The notes below the pieces were generated by a model that was not told the DNA's origin, did not search any database, and saw only the letters and a list, made by a program, of their open reading frames with translations. 12,333 nt of DNA, from positions 1-12,333 of the forward strand of contig BOBI01000058.1 in assembly GCA_026002305.1 (NCBI GenBank), read 5' to 3'. This document shows positions 1 to 5,406 of the stretch, piece by piece; the first letter of the stretch is position 1, and every line of letters starts with the position of its first letter. Made by a program: the position numbers and the translations under genes. The stretch comes from Spirochaetia bacterium (GTDB lineage: Bacteria; Spirochaetota; Spirochaetia; Treponematales; Breznakiellaceae).

Positions 1-160
1 CTTTACCCTTGCGAAAACCCTTTATCTGAACAGTTTTAGCAAAATCACCAACTATTTCGGTGTATTTTTGCTTTAAGTCCTCATTTTTGATTGTCCATGT
101 AAGTTTTACGGACGATTTTTCAAGATTTTCAATTTTTCTTTCAACTTTTTCAACTGCCAC
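1..160 (-). CDS. tig: Trigger factor, N-terminal part (runs off the window)
   Basis: Ribosome-bound peptidyl-prolyl isomerase and chaperone that meets nascent chains at the exit tunnel. The 53 codons visible start at a GTG (158-160) preceded by a GAGGAA Shine-Dalgarno (about 165-170). They give a start MAVEKVERKIENLEKSS, a strand with VKLTW, and the ribosome-docking signature GFRKGK at about residues 48-53, which is diagnostic of the trigger factor N-terminal domain. The rest lies beyond base 1. The gene follows tRNA-Gly on the same strand with a 44-nt gap and no terminator between them, so some transcripts may read from the tRNA promoter into tig. Identification rests on the signature and its spacing; only the ribosome-binding domain can be checked. 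Confidence 0.86.
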   Translation of the reverse strand, partial: MAVEKVERKIENLEKSSVKLTWTIKNEDLKQKYTEIVGDFAKTVQIKGFRKGK

Positions 161-204
161 AATATTCCTCGTTTTTGAAAATAAATGATATTAACAGTAA
201 TTAA

Positions 205-276
205 AGCGGGAAACGGGAGTCGGACCCGCGACATCGACCTTGGCAAGGTCGCGCTCTACCACTGAGCTATTCCCGC
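205..276 (-). tRNA. tRNA-Gly (anticodon GCC)
   Basis: All four arms fold. The acceptor stem is GCGGGAA/TTCCCGC, the D arm GCTC/GAGC has the GG pair in its loop, the anticodon stem CGACC/GGTCG holds TTGCCAA (anticodon GCC), and the T arm is GCGGG/CCCGT. The discriminator base is T (205). CCA is not encoded, so it must be added after transcription. The T loop reads TCCGACT, which puts C at position 55 where almost all tRNAs have U (pseudouridine). The D-loop GG that normally pairs with that position is intact. Decodes GGC/GGU. Confidence 0.95.
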
Positions 277-287
277 GTATTTTTGTA

Positions 288-317
288 CATATACCCTATT
301 TTTGCCCTTTGTGTCAA
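288..317 (-). promoter_or_regulatory. Sigma-70-type promoter of tRNA-Gly
   Basis: On the minus strand a perfect -35 TTGACA (312-317) is separated by 18 nt from a -10 TATATG (288-293). The -10 ends 11 nt before the tRNA 5' end, leaving only a few leader bases. Confidence 0.7.
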
Positions 318-319
318 GA

Positions 320-493
320 CAGTTGTCCGTACTCACTAGCAATTCTGAATTTGAAGAAAAACCACGAAAAAGAATGATGAACTACACCGCCGCAGAGCAA
401 TCGCACGCAAGCAGGTGCGTAGCGTGCAGACGGTATTAAACCGCACGGACAATAAATTACGGTATTTTTCGCGAATTTCGTGGTTGATACCTT
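320..493. repeat. Intergenic patch of staggered inverted repeats beside broken fabG
   Basis: Non-coding stretch between the tRNA promoter and the fabG remnant. It holds three inverted-repeat pairs: TTGTCCGT (323-330) with ACGGACAA (445-452); AACCACGAAA (360-369) with TTTCGTGGTT (476-485); and GCACGC (403-408) with GCGTGC (422-427). The first two pairs cross one another, so they cannot pair at once. That fits two nested or overlapping small elements better than one hairpin. The segment around 461-491 also resembles TTCGTGGTT-type intergenic repeats that I recall from several bacterial genomes (memory, not checked). No open frame and no transposase is present. Confidence 0.5.
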
Positions 494-796
494 TTACTTT
501 GTGCCAAAAGAAAGTCCGTCGCGGGTAAACCCCGCATTGTTCACCAGCACATCAAAGCCGCCCGATTCTTTCTGCGCCGCTTCGATAACAGCCTCTACCC
601 CGTCCAGTTTTCCTAAATCGGCGCTAATCCAGTGCGGGTTGCCGCCGGATTTTTCTATCCATTCCGTCAAATCTGCAGGTTCTTTGGTAACCAGCCCCCA
701 AACCTCGCACCCCTCTGCCAGAAATCTCTGTGCAATAGAGCGTCCGATCCCACGCGAAGCGCCTGTTACTAAGGCTTTTTTACTATTCAAAATCAT
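494..796 (-). pseudogene. fabG: 3-oxoacyl-ACP reductase FabG, 3'-truncated after about 100 codons
   Basis: The intact enzyme (about 245 residues) reduces 3-oxoacyl-ACP with NADPH in the first reductive step of fatty-acid elongation. This copy has the Rossmann start: cofactor loop TGASRGIG at residues 11-18, the D60-L61 turn that follows beta-3, and NNAG at 86-89. After TRDGLS at about 96 the family match stops; four unrelated codons lead to a TAA. The catalytic Ser, Tyr and Lys (normally near 138, 151 and 155) are absent, so it cannot be a working reductase. The ATG overlaps the fabD stop as ATGA, so the start and coupling of the old operon survive. A repeat patch lies directly downstream, suggesting loss of the 3' part by insertion or deletion. 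Another fabG must exist elsewhere if the pathway runs. Confidence 0.85.
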
Positions 797-1815
797 TTTA
801 TAATCCTGATACTTTCCACTGTCCCAGCCGCAAGTGCCGGTATTGTACTGCCTGAATCTTTCCACAAGCCCTGCAACACATTGCCAGGTCCCGTCTCCAA
901 AATAGCGTCAAAGCCGCCCGACTCGCTTAGAGCCTGTTCCTCGTCTGTCCAGCGAACAGGGCTTGTTATTTGTTCAAGGGCGAGTTTTTTTGCTTCATCA
1001 CCGCTTGTAACTTTTTTACCGGTTACATTGGAAAAAAGCGGAATCGCCGGTGTTTTAAAGACTGTAGATTCCAGCACAGGCTTAAATTTTAGAGCCGCAT
1101 CGGCAATTAACGGTGAATGAAAAGGCCCTGCAACTTGCAGCCTTAAAACCCGCCTTGCCCCGGCTTCTTTAAACCGCGTTTCCGCTTCTGCTAGGGCGCA
1201 GGCGGTTCCTGAAATTACCACCTGCCTTGGCGAGTTGATGTTTGCGGCGTACAAGTCCTCTAGGCCCGCCCGCGTCCATTCGGCGATTAACGCCTCTACC
1301 GTATCCGGCGGCAAGCCGATAACGGCAGCCATTCCCGGCGGGGGTGTTGCGGGGGTGTCCCCCGCTTGGGGGGTAGCGGACAACCGCAGGTTGGGAGCGA
1401 GGGGGGCGTGCCCCCCGCCTAAAGCATCCGCAGCTTCCTGCATAAAAATTCCGCGCGCCTTTACCAAACGAAAGCAATCTTCCAAGGAAATTACACCCGC
1501 TACGGCTAGGGCGGCGTATTCGCCAAGGCTAAAGCCTGCAACACACGCGGGGCGCACGCCTTCCTCAGCCAAAAATGCGGCGGCAGCAAGATTCGCCAGT
1601 GTTATAGCAGGCTGGGAGACATCGGTGCGCATAAGAGTCCCGCTATCGCTATCGCGCAACAAGGCGGCCATGTCCCTGCCGATAATCTTGCTAGAGGTGT
1701 CAAACAGAGTCTTGACGGCAACACTACCCGTTTCCAGAAAATCCAGCGCCATTCCCTGATACTGCGCCCCCTGTCCGGGGAACAAAAACGCATATTTTTT
1801 GCTAGTTTCTACCAT
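793..1815 (-). CDS. fabD: Malonyl-CoA:ACP transacylase FabD with an in-frame repeat-coded insert
   Basis: Moves malonyl from CoA to acyl carrier protein, the entry step of type II fatty-acid synthesis in the cytoplasm. 340 residues against about 310 for the family. Visible are FPGQGAQ (12-18), the nucleophile elbow GFSLGEY with Ser96 (the usual GHSLG has F for H), Arg121 in ARGIFMQEA, the active His233 in PFHS, and ETGPG at 307-311. Between QEAADAL and GMAAVIGL, about residues 133-160, lie some 28 extra Pro/Gly/Ala-rich residues that the family lacks, coded by a palindromic GC-rich element. The frame stays open, so the protein may be functional with a surface loop after Arg121. Its ATG is 5 nt after the PIN-toxin stop, with only a weak ribosome site, so translation may depend on re-initiation. 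Its TGA overlaps the fabG start. Confidence 0.93.
   Translation of the reverse strand: MVETSKKYAFLFPGQGAQYQGMALDFLETGSVAVKTLFDTSSKIIGRDMAALLRDSDSGTLMRTDVSQPAITLANLAAAAFLAEEGVRPACVAGFSLGEYAALAVAGVISLEDCFRLVKARGIFMQEAADALGGGHAPLAPNLRLSATPQAGDTPATPPPGMAAVIGLPPDTVEALIAEWTRAGLEDLYAANINSPRQVVISGTACALAEAETRFKEAGARRVLRLQVAGPFHSPLIADAALKFKPVLESTVFKTPAIPLFSNVTGKKVTSGDEAKKLALEQITSPVRWTDEEQALSESGGFDAILETGPGNVLQGLWKDSGSTIPALAAGTVESIRIIK
1338..1420. repeat. Compound GC-rich palindromic element inside fabD
   Basis: About 83 bp with three hairpins in a row: GCGGGGG-TGT-CCCCCGC (1349-1365), GCGG-ACAA-CCGC (1376-1387) and GGGGGG-CGTG-CCCCCC (1401-1416). A 10-bp direct repeat GCGGGGGTGT also occurs at 1338-1347 and 1349-1358. 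It coincides with the extra residues of FabD, keeps the frame and contains no stop on the fabD strand. The architecture is like Rickettsia palindromic elements that insert in-frame in genes. I recall similar GC-rich repeats from Treponema genomes, but this was not searched. Exact ends and any target duplication cannot be fixed from one copy. Confidence 0.75.
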
Positions 1816-1820
1816 TATTC

Positions 1821-2273
1821 TTAAGTATTTTTACTTTCTTCTTCCAATAATAAAATATTCTGATTTATTCTTAAATATTCTTCTGCCGTTTGTGCTATTA
1901 CATCTTTTTCTTTATAATCTTTTATATTCCGTGTAAGTATTATCGGTATTCTCTTTTCTTTTGCGGAAAAATATTGGAGCCCATCTTCAAAATCACCAAA
2001 TTTTGATTCCAATGTACTATCTACCATTGCTTCATCTATTGGCAATACTTTTATTATACTCCGTAATTTCTTTAATAATCCTTTCGATTTTTCTATTCCA
2101 TATTTTTTCCGAAAAAAGTAGAAAACATTAGCCAGTACAACAGCCGTTGTATATAATTCCAGCTTTTTTGTACTCCCTAAATCAAATATTTCCGCCGCAG
2201 GTTCATAAAACATTTCCCTCTCGGCCAATACATCGAGTATAATATCTGAATCAATAAATATTTTTTTGTTCAT
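1821..2273 (-). CDS. PIN-domain toxin of a type II toxin-antitoxin pair
   Basis: Predicted metal-dependent RNase, 150 residues, as usual for the family. The PIN pattern is clear: FIDSDIILDVL near the start (Asp8 and Asp10), then DFEDGLQYFSAKE at 94-106 (Asp94 and Asp97), and the LTRNIKDY strand-turn at 113-120 that ends the acidic pocket. These supply the conserved acidic residues that hold Mg/Mn. It starts with ATG overlapping the antitoxin stop (ATGA, 2270-2273), the usual coupling in VapBC-like pairs. RNA target unknown; in VapC relatives it is often tRNA. The stop lies 5 nt before fabD, so a message made from the TA promoter would carry fabD too. It is AT-rich compared with fabD, in line with horizontal gain. 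Confidence 0.88.
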   Translation of the reverse strand: MNKKIFIDSDIILDVLAEREMFYEPAAEIFDLGSTKKLELYTTAVVLANVFYFFRKKYGIEKSKGLLKKLRSIIKVLPIDEAMVDSTLESKFGDFEDGLQYFSAKEKRIPIILTRNIKDYKEKDVIAQTAEEYLRINQNILLLEEESKNT

Positions 2274-2521
2274 ATTTCTTTTCTTAATATGTAACGTGCT
2301 CGTTCATCTTCTTGGGCAAATTTCTCCAGATCGTCCTCGGATAAAACCCCGGTCAAACTCTCAACCAGGGGAGAATGTTTTTTTGGGTAGATAAATTCTG
2401 AAGAAAGATTCCTAAAATAACCCTCAACGATCCTTGAAAGACTCCGGTTATGCCGTTCAGCATACCTTTTTGCCGAATCAATAGCCGTTTTATCCAGTTT
2501 CAGCGTTAATTTTGCCTCCAT
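2270..2521 (-). CDS. Antitoxin, DUF6364-like ribbon-helix-helix type
   Basis: 83 residues if read from the ATG at 2521. The N-terminal part EAKLTLKLDKTAIDSAKRYA, followed by a second helix NRSLSRIVEGYF, matches the short DNA-binding antitoxins paired with PIN toxins: a beta strand plus two helices that dimerise and bind the operator. The charged C-terminal half (EDDLEKFAQEDE) is the likely toxin-neutralising tail. An ATG at 2533 is also in frame, but it lies about 2 nt from the expected transcript start, while the ATG at 2521 has a full GGAGGT site 4 nt upstream, so the shorter form is preferred. First gene of the TA operon, overlapping the toxin by 4 nt. Confidence 0.82.
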   Translation of the reverse strand: MEAKLTLKLDKTAIDSAKRYAERHNRSLSRIVEGYFRNLSSEFIYPKKHSPLVESLTGVLSEDDLEKFAQEDERARYILRKEI

Positions 2522-2525
2522 ATCG

Positions 2526-2531
2526 ACCTCC
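2526..2531 (-). promoter_or_regulatory. Ribosome-binding site that sets the antitoxin start
   Basis: GGAGGT on the minus strand, 4 nt before the ATG at 2519-2521. It overlaps the codons that would follow the upstream in-frame ATG (2531-2533), which is why the downstream start is chosen. Confidence 0.7.
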
Positions 2532-2571
2532 ATACGTATCCATTATATCAAAACTGATACGTATTTATCAA
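2532..2571 (-). promoter_or_regulatory. TA promoter with twin palindromic operator
   Basis: Minus-strand -35 TTGATA (2566-2571), 18-nt spacer, perfect -10 TATAAT (2542-2547). Two copies of the self-complementary ATACGTAT (2532-2539 and 2557-2564) lie on either side of the -10. With the next base they form a 9-bp inverted repeat, ATACGTATC/GATACGTAT, with a 15-nt spacer. Centre to centre they are 25 bp apart. The placement, one in the spacer and one at the start point, is what an autoregulating antitoxin dimer would use to shut the promoter. Confidence 0.75.
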
Positions 2572-2679
2572 GTGTTTTTAACAAAATTTTAGGAAAAATG
2601 GCGTATGGCGTATGTTATGTGCCGTTTTAGCTTGTTTTATATATTTTTTTCTTTTAATTCTTAAAGAATACTATATATA

Positions 2680-3090
2680 TTATAATACCCCTATAGTTCC
2701 TTTCAAATCAACAAATAAATTATATCTCTCCGTTGTAAATTTCAAAACGCAATAATTTGGATCTTCCGGTCCGTTGAAATGGTTTTCCATTCCATTATAC
2801 CACATTTCTTTTTTTATTTCTAAATCAGTTATCACTTCAATTTTACCTACCAGTGTAATATTATACAAAGGATCTGATGAGGTAAAACAAACACTCGCAT
2901 GATCACATTGATTTATCATTTTGATTTTGTTATTCCCGGTGCAGAATGTCATCCATTTAATACCATCTGCTTTTGAAACTGTTTTTGTAGTTGCTGATGG
3001 ATAACCGTCTAAATCAATAAGTGCCAAAACACAGTTCAATCTTGTTGCCGAAACAATTTCAGCGGCTCTTTCAATAATTTTTTGTTCCAT
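2680..3090 (-). CDS. Pyridoxamine-5'-phosphate-oxidase-like flavoprotein
   Basis: 136 residues. The order of segments fits the FMN-binding split-barrel family (general-stress-protein type): an N-terminal helix EQKIIERAAEIVSATRLN, strands around VLALIDLDGYPSATTKTV, the KWMTFCTGNNKIKMINQC segment that in relatives touches FMN phosphate, then a C-terminal LKFTTERYNLF strand. Such small members bind flavin or heme and are rarely true PNPOx enzymes; the substrate cannot be told. The frame opens 7 codons earlier, but ATG 3088-3090 has a strong AAGGAGAA site, so it is the start. Stands alone, with no obvious link to neighbours. A weak TTTACA/TATATG pair (3109-3136) could be a promoter, but the implied start point is too close to the ribosome site to trust. 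Confidence 0.8.
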   Translation of the reverse strand: MEQKIIERAAEIVSATRLNCVLALIDLDGYPSATTKTVSKADGIKWMTFCTGNNKIKMINQCDHASVCFTSSDPLYNITLVGKIEVITDLEIKKEMWYNGMENHFNGPEDPNYCVLKFTTERYNLFVDLKGTIGVL

Positions 3091-3095
3091 CGTAA

Positions 3096-3103
3096 TTCTC
3101 CTT
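3096..3103 (-). promoter_or_regulatory. Ribosome-binding site of the PNPOx-like gene
   Basis: AAGGAGAA on the minus strand, 5 nt before ATG 3088-3090. It decides against the longer reading that begins at 3111. Confidence 0.75.
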
Positions 3104-3488
3104 GCCCGCATATATATGCAAAAAGCCCTGTGTAAAAAAGACGTGAGCCTTTAAGCCTTGAGAAAAAACCGCTAAAAGGCAACAAAAATGAGATGTTGAA
3201 AATGAGTTTCTAAGTAAGCTGGTGTGCTACTATAAAGAGACCGCACGAGGGTAGCTATATTACCGATCTTGCGAGGTTCACTTATGTAATTTACGGAAAC
3301 AATTTTTTGCCACTGGTTGCTTTCAGAAATATGCATCATCATTGGTACATTAGCACAGTTTTTGCGAAGTGTAAAGGTCTTTTGCCGGTAATTCAAAGTT
3401 TGTAAATAATTCGCTATGCTATCTGGTATGACAGGGAAAATATTTTACAATGTCATTGCAACAGCCTTGTTAGTCCATGTAAGAAATG
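3104..3488. other. Stretch without a recognisable gene
   Basis: About 385 nt. On the minus strand a frame is open from about 3444 to a TAG at 3172-3174, with only a TTG as possible start (3394-3396). The product (…NQWQKIVSVNYISE…) resembles no family I know, and no ribosome site precedes it. It could be a gene remnant or chance. A short direct repeat of AAGGCTTA/AAAGGCT type lies near 3150-3163. No tRNA, no strong hairpin and no convincing promoter were seen. Confidence 0.4.
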
Positions 3489-4016
3489 TTAATCCCAGCC
3501 CCAGCCAAAAGCTATAGCGAATATAAAACCATTAGAATTATATTTATAGTTAATATCACTTGGTAAGTTTATTGCACCAAAATCAAATTCCCAACCGGCT
3601 GAAATTTCAAGCAAAAAGGAATCTCCAAAAATAAATTTGTACCCGAGTAAAGGCGCTAATTTAAATATGTGACTAACTGCATCAACTGATTTATATTTTA
3701 TAAGAACAAATTCATATCCGGTCTTTGCCGCTAGAAAAAAACCTTTTGTTGCAGTTCCTATTGGGTATAATCGCCATTGCGGTATTACATCAACTGATAA
3801 AAAATCAAGGTTTGAACCTTCAAAATCAAAAGTTGAATACATAAATCCAACCGATCCGCCAATTGTAAAATAATTTGTTATGTATTTTTCAAAATCAACA
3901 CCGAATCCAAAGCCATAACCACCACCAATTAAGCCTGTAATTAATGGATTTAATGTGTATCCAAGGTTCAAATAAATTAAATTTTCAGGCCCTTCCTGTG
4001 CATCTACTTTAGACAA
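3489..4016 (-). pseudogene. Outer-membrane beta-barrel protein, signal peptide lost
   Basis: About 175 residues of alternating polar/aromatic strands separated by short turns: NLIYLNLGYTLN, GYGFGFGVDFEKY, YFTIGGSVGFMYSTF, GFFLAAKTGYEFVLI, LLGYKFIFGDSFLLEISAGWEF and a final aromatic strand ending GWGWD. This is the pattern of a small 8-strand-like barrel of the spirochaete/OmpA-like kind. The family is not identified further. The frame has no ATG; the first possible start is TTG at 4016, and a stop lies three codons upstream. The first residues, SKVDAQEG, look like the end of a signal peptide (V-D-A before the cut), so the leader seems to have been removed at a junction at about 4018. Without a leader the protein would not reach the outer membrane. 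No ribosome site is visible. Confidence 0.65.
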
Positions 4017-4018
4017 TA

Positions 4019-4246
4019 TGGTTTACCCGTAAAACTTACCCCGATGCAAGAGAGGCTGTAGAGATAGCAAAACTTTTAAATACAAGCGTGGAATTTCTGG
4101 TTGGCGGGACTGAGTCCGATGCGTTATCCGGCGAGGAGCGAATCATGCTGGCAAACTATAGAAAGCTCTCAAAGCAAAATCAAGAGAATGCCCGTATCGC
4201 AATTGACGCATGGACACGAAAGAAGGTGCGGTGGCAGAGCTTATAG
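4019..4246 (+). pseudogene. XRE-family transcriptional regulator, C-terminal fragment
   Basis: 75 codons open from a Trp codon to TAG. The text W-FTRKTYPDAREAVEIAKLL followed by NTSVEFLVGG is the end of the XRE helix-turn-helix domain (helices 4-5) as seen in phage-repressor-like spirochaete regulators, then a helical tail with EERIMLANYRKLS. The first three DNA-binding helices and the start are missing, and a TAG stands three codons upstream. A second frame (ATG 4210 to TGA 4329, 39 codons starting MDTKEGAVAELIAAS) overlaps the end and reads like a natural extension, hinting at a frameshift near 4205-4215. The fragment faces away from the barrel gene, which is cut at the same spot. 4247-4388 holds only that extension and a bulged hairpin near 4293-4315. 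Confidence 0.72.
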
Positions 4247-4388
4247 CAGCCTCCTATGAGACATCCATGCCGGAAAATTACTTTTGTAATGAGGCAGAAC
4301 GCGGTACGCGTTGCCAAGTCAGGGGGTGATCCTTTCCAGCAAGAATTTAGGGCTTTGGGGGGCTAAGTTTTCGCGCGTCATTGACACA

Positions 4389-5396
4389 TTAAATCCCCAA
4401 GAGCTCCTTTCCAAGTGGTTTAGCTTCGGTTGGCAGGGGTTTGAGGGTGCCGTCGCGGGAAAAGCCCAAGTCGTCGGTCCAGCCGGTTTCTTGTTGATCG
4501 GGACGCAGACGGCGTTTCATGGCATTGTGTCCGGCCGTGCAGAAGGCCATGCAGCGGCCGCAAATAGTAGCGCCATAAGTGGCCTCGGCAGCCTCGCTTA
4601 CACGGAGTGCGCCGTCCCGTTTATTCCAAAGCTGATCGTATAACAGATCCCCCGAAGGATTTTCGACAAAGGGCACGTCAACTTTGGGGTTAAACGGCGC
4701 GCCTTTCCATGCCTTGGTACTCAAGCCGCGCGATACATGGATGCACTTGTCGTAGTCACTTCGCGCATAACGGAAGGTTTTACCCCTCATCTTACATTCG
4801 TGAGGCGGGTTTAAACTTATTGCGCCCGCCGGACAGTGCCCGATACATTCAAGGCAGCCGTCGCAGACTTCTTTTTGGTCTAGGAGGCGTTCTGCCGGAC
4901 GAAGCGGGGCGGTGGTGGGCACGGCGACAAAACGCTGCCTGCTGCCGTATTCGGGGCTTAGGGCGATGCCGCTTAAGCCGAACGAGGCAAGCCCCGCCGC
5001 AACGGCGCAGTGCCGGTAGGAGATCATACCGTAGCCTTTTTTTGCCGCCCCTATTGCCGCGCCACGGGCAGGTATCGGCGTAGTGGCATAGCCCTGGCTT
5101 TCAAGAAAACACGACATCCGGTATATCAGAAAATCAAGTTCGCGGTTAATGTAGGCATAGCCGAAAAGGTTATAGCTATACCGTGATTTTCCACGCCTGA
5201 GTATTTCCAGCGAGCCGTCCGGTATGTGCAGCGACATTACCACAAGCGATTTACAGCCGGGCAGCACGTCTTCAGGGCGAAAGCCTTCTACCAGCGCCTC
5301 GTTCAAAACACCGGCGTTGGCAATTCCGGTTAAACATGAGCCTAGCCCTGCGGCGTATTTTTTTACTTCTTCAGTCAATTTATCATCATAAGACAT
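4389..5396 (-). CDS. Two-[4Fe-4S] reductase-like protein (QueG / reductive-dehalogenase-like, COG1600 type)
   Basis: 335 residues, cytoplasmic. An N-terminal corrinoid/redox-type domain (…GFRPEDVLPGCKSLVVMSLHIP… near 38-59) is followed by a double-cluster ferredoxin domain. Motif one is CDGCLECIGHCPAG with Cys 178, 181, 184 and 188; motif two is CGRCMAFC with Cys 279, 282 and 286; extra Cys lie at 201 and 218. The order is that of epoxyqueuosine reductase relatives, but tRNA-modification function is not implied, since QueG itself is normally not part of an ABC operon. Last gene of the SBP-ATPase-permease operon; its ribosome site lies inside the permease stop region. Inferred role: reductive handling of, or electron transfer to, the imported compound. 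ATG 5394-5396 is chosen over an in-frame start 9 codons upstream because it has AGGAGG. No terminator was seen after it. Confidence 0.82.
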   Translation of the reverse strand: MSYDDKLTEEVKKYAAGLGSCLTGIANAGVLNEALVEGFRPEDVLPGCKSLVVMSLHIPDGSLEILRRGKSRYSYNLFGYAYINRELDFLIYRMSCFLESQGYATTPIPARGAAIGAAKKGYGMISYRHCAVAAGLASFGLSGIALSPEYGSRQRFVAVPTTAPLRPAERLLDQKEVCDGCLECIGHCPAGAISLNPPHECKMRGKTFRYARSDYDKCIHVSRGLSTKAWKGAPFNPKVDVPFVENPSGDLLYDQLWNKRDGALRVSEAAEATYGATICGRCMAFCTAGHNAMKRRLRPDQQETGWTDDLGFSRDGTLKPLPTEAKPLGKELLGI

Positions 5397-5400
5397 ATTT

Positions 5401-5406
5401 CCTCCT
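5401..5406 (-). promoter_or_regulatory. Ribosome-binding site of the Fe-S protein, overlapping the permease stop
   Basis: AGGAGG on the minus strand, 4 nt before ATG 5394-5396 and overlapping the last codon of the permease (stop 5405-5407). It sets the start and ties the two genes. Confidence 0.75.

Noticed and set aside
161..204. Terminator or separate promoter between tRNA-Gly and tig
   Set aside because: No stem with a T run and no convincing -35/-10 pair in these 44 nt.
1349..1416. CRISPR-like repeats in the GC-rich part of fabD
   Set aside because: The hairpins differ in sequence and spacing, there are no spacers, and the frame of fabD continues through them.
1235..1759. Long plus-strand open frame opposite fabD
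   Set aside because: GC-rich antisense shadow; fabD on the other strand has all family motifs and this product is low-complexity.
4311..4643. Plus-strand frame opposite the end of the Fe-S protein gene
   Set aside because: No ribosome site or family features; it overlaps the clear ferredoxin coding frame.
4389..5396. Naming the Fe-S protein QueG
   Set aside because: The cluster pattern fits the wider COG1600 group, but the operon context is transport rather than tRNA modification, so a symbol would overstate it.
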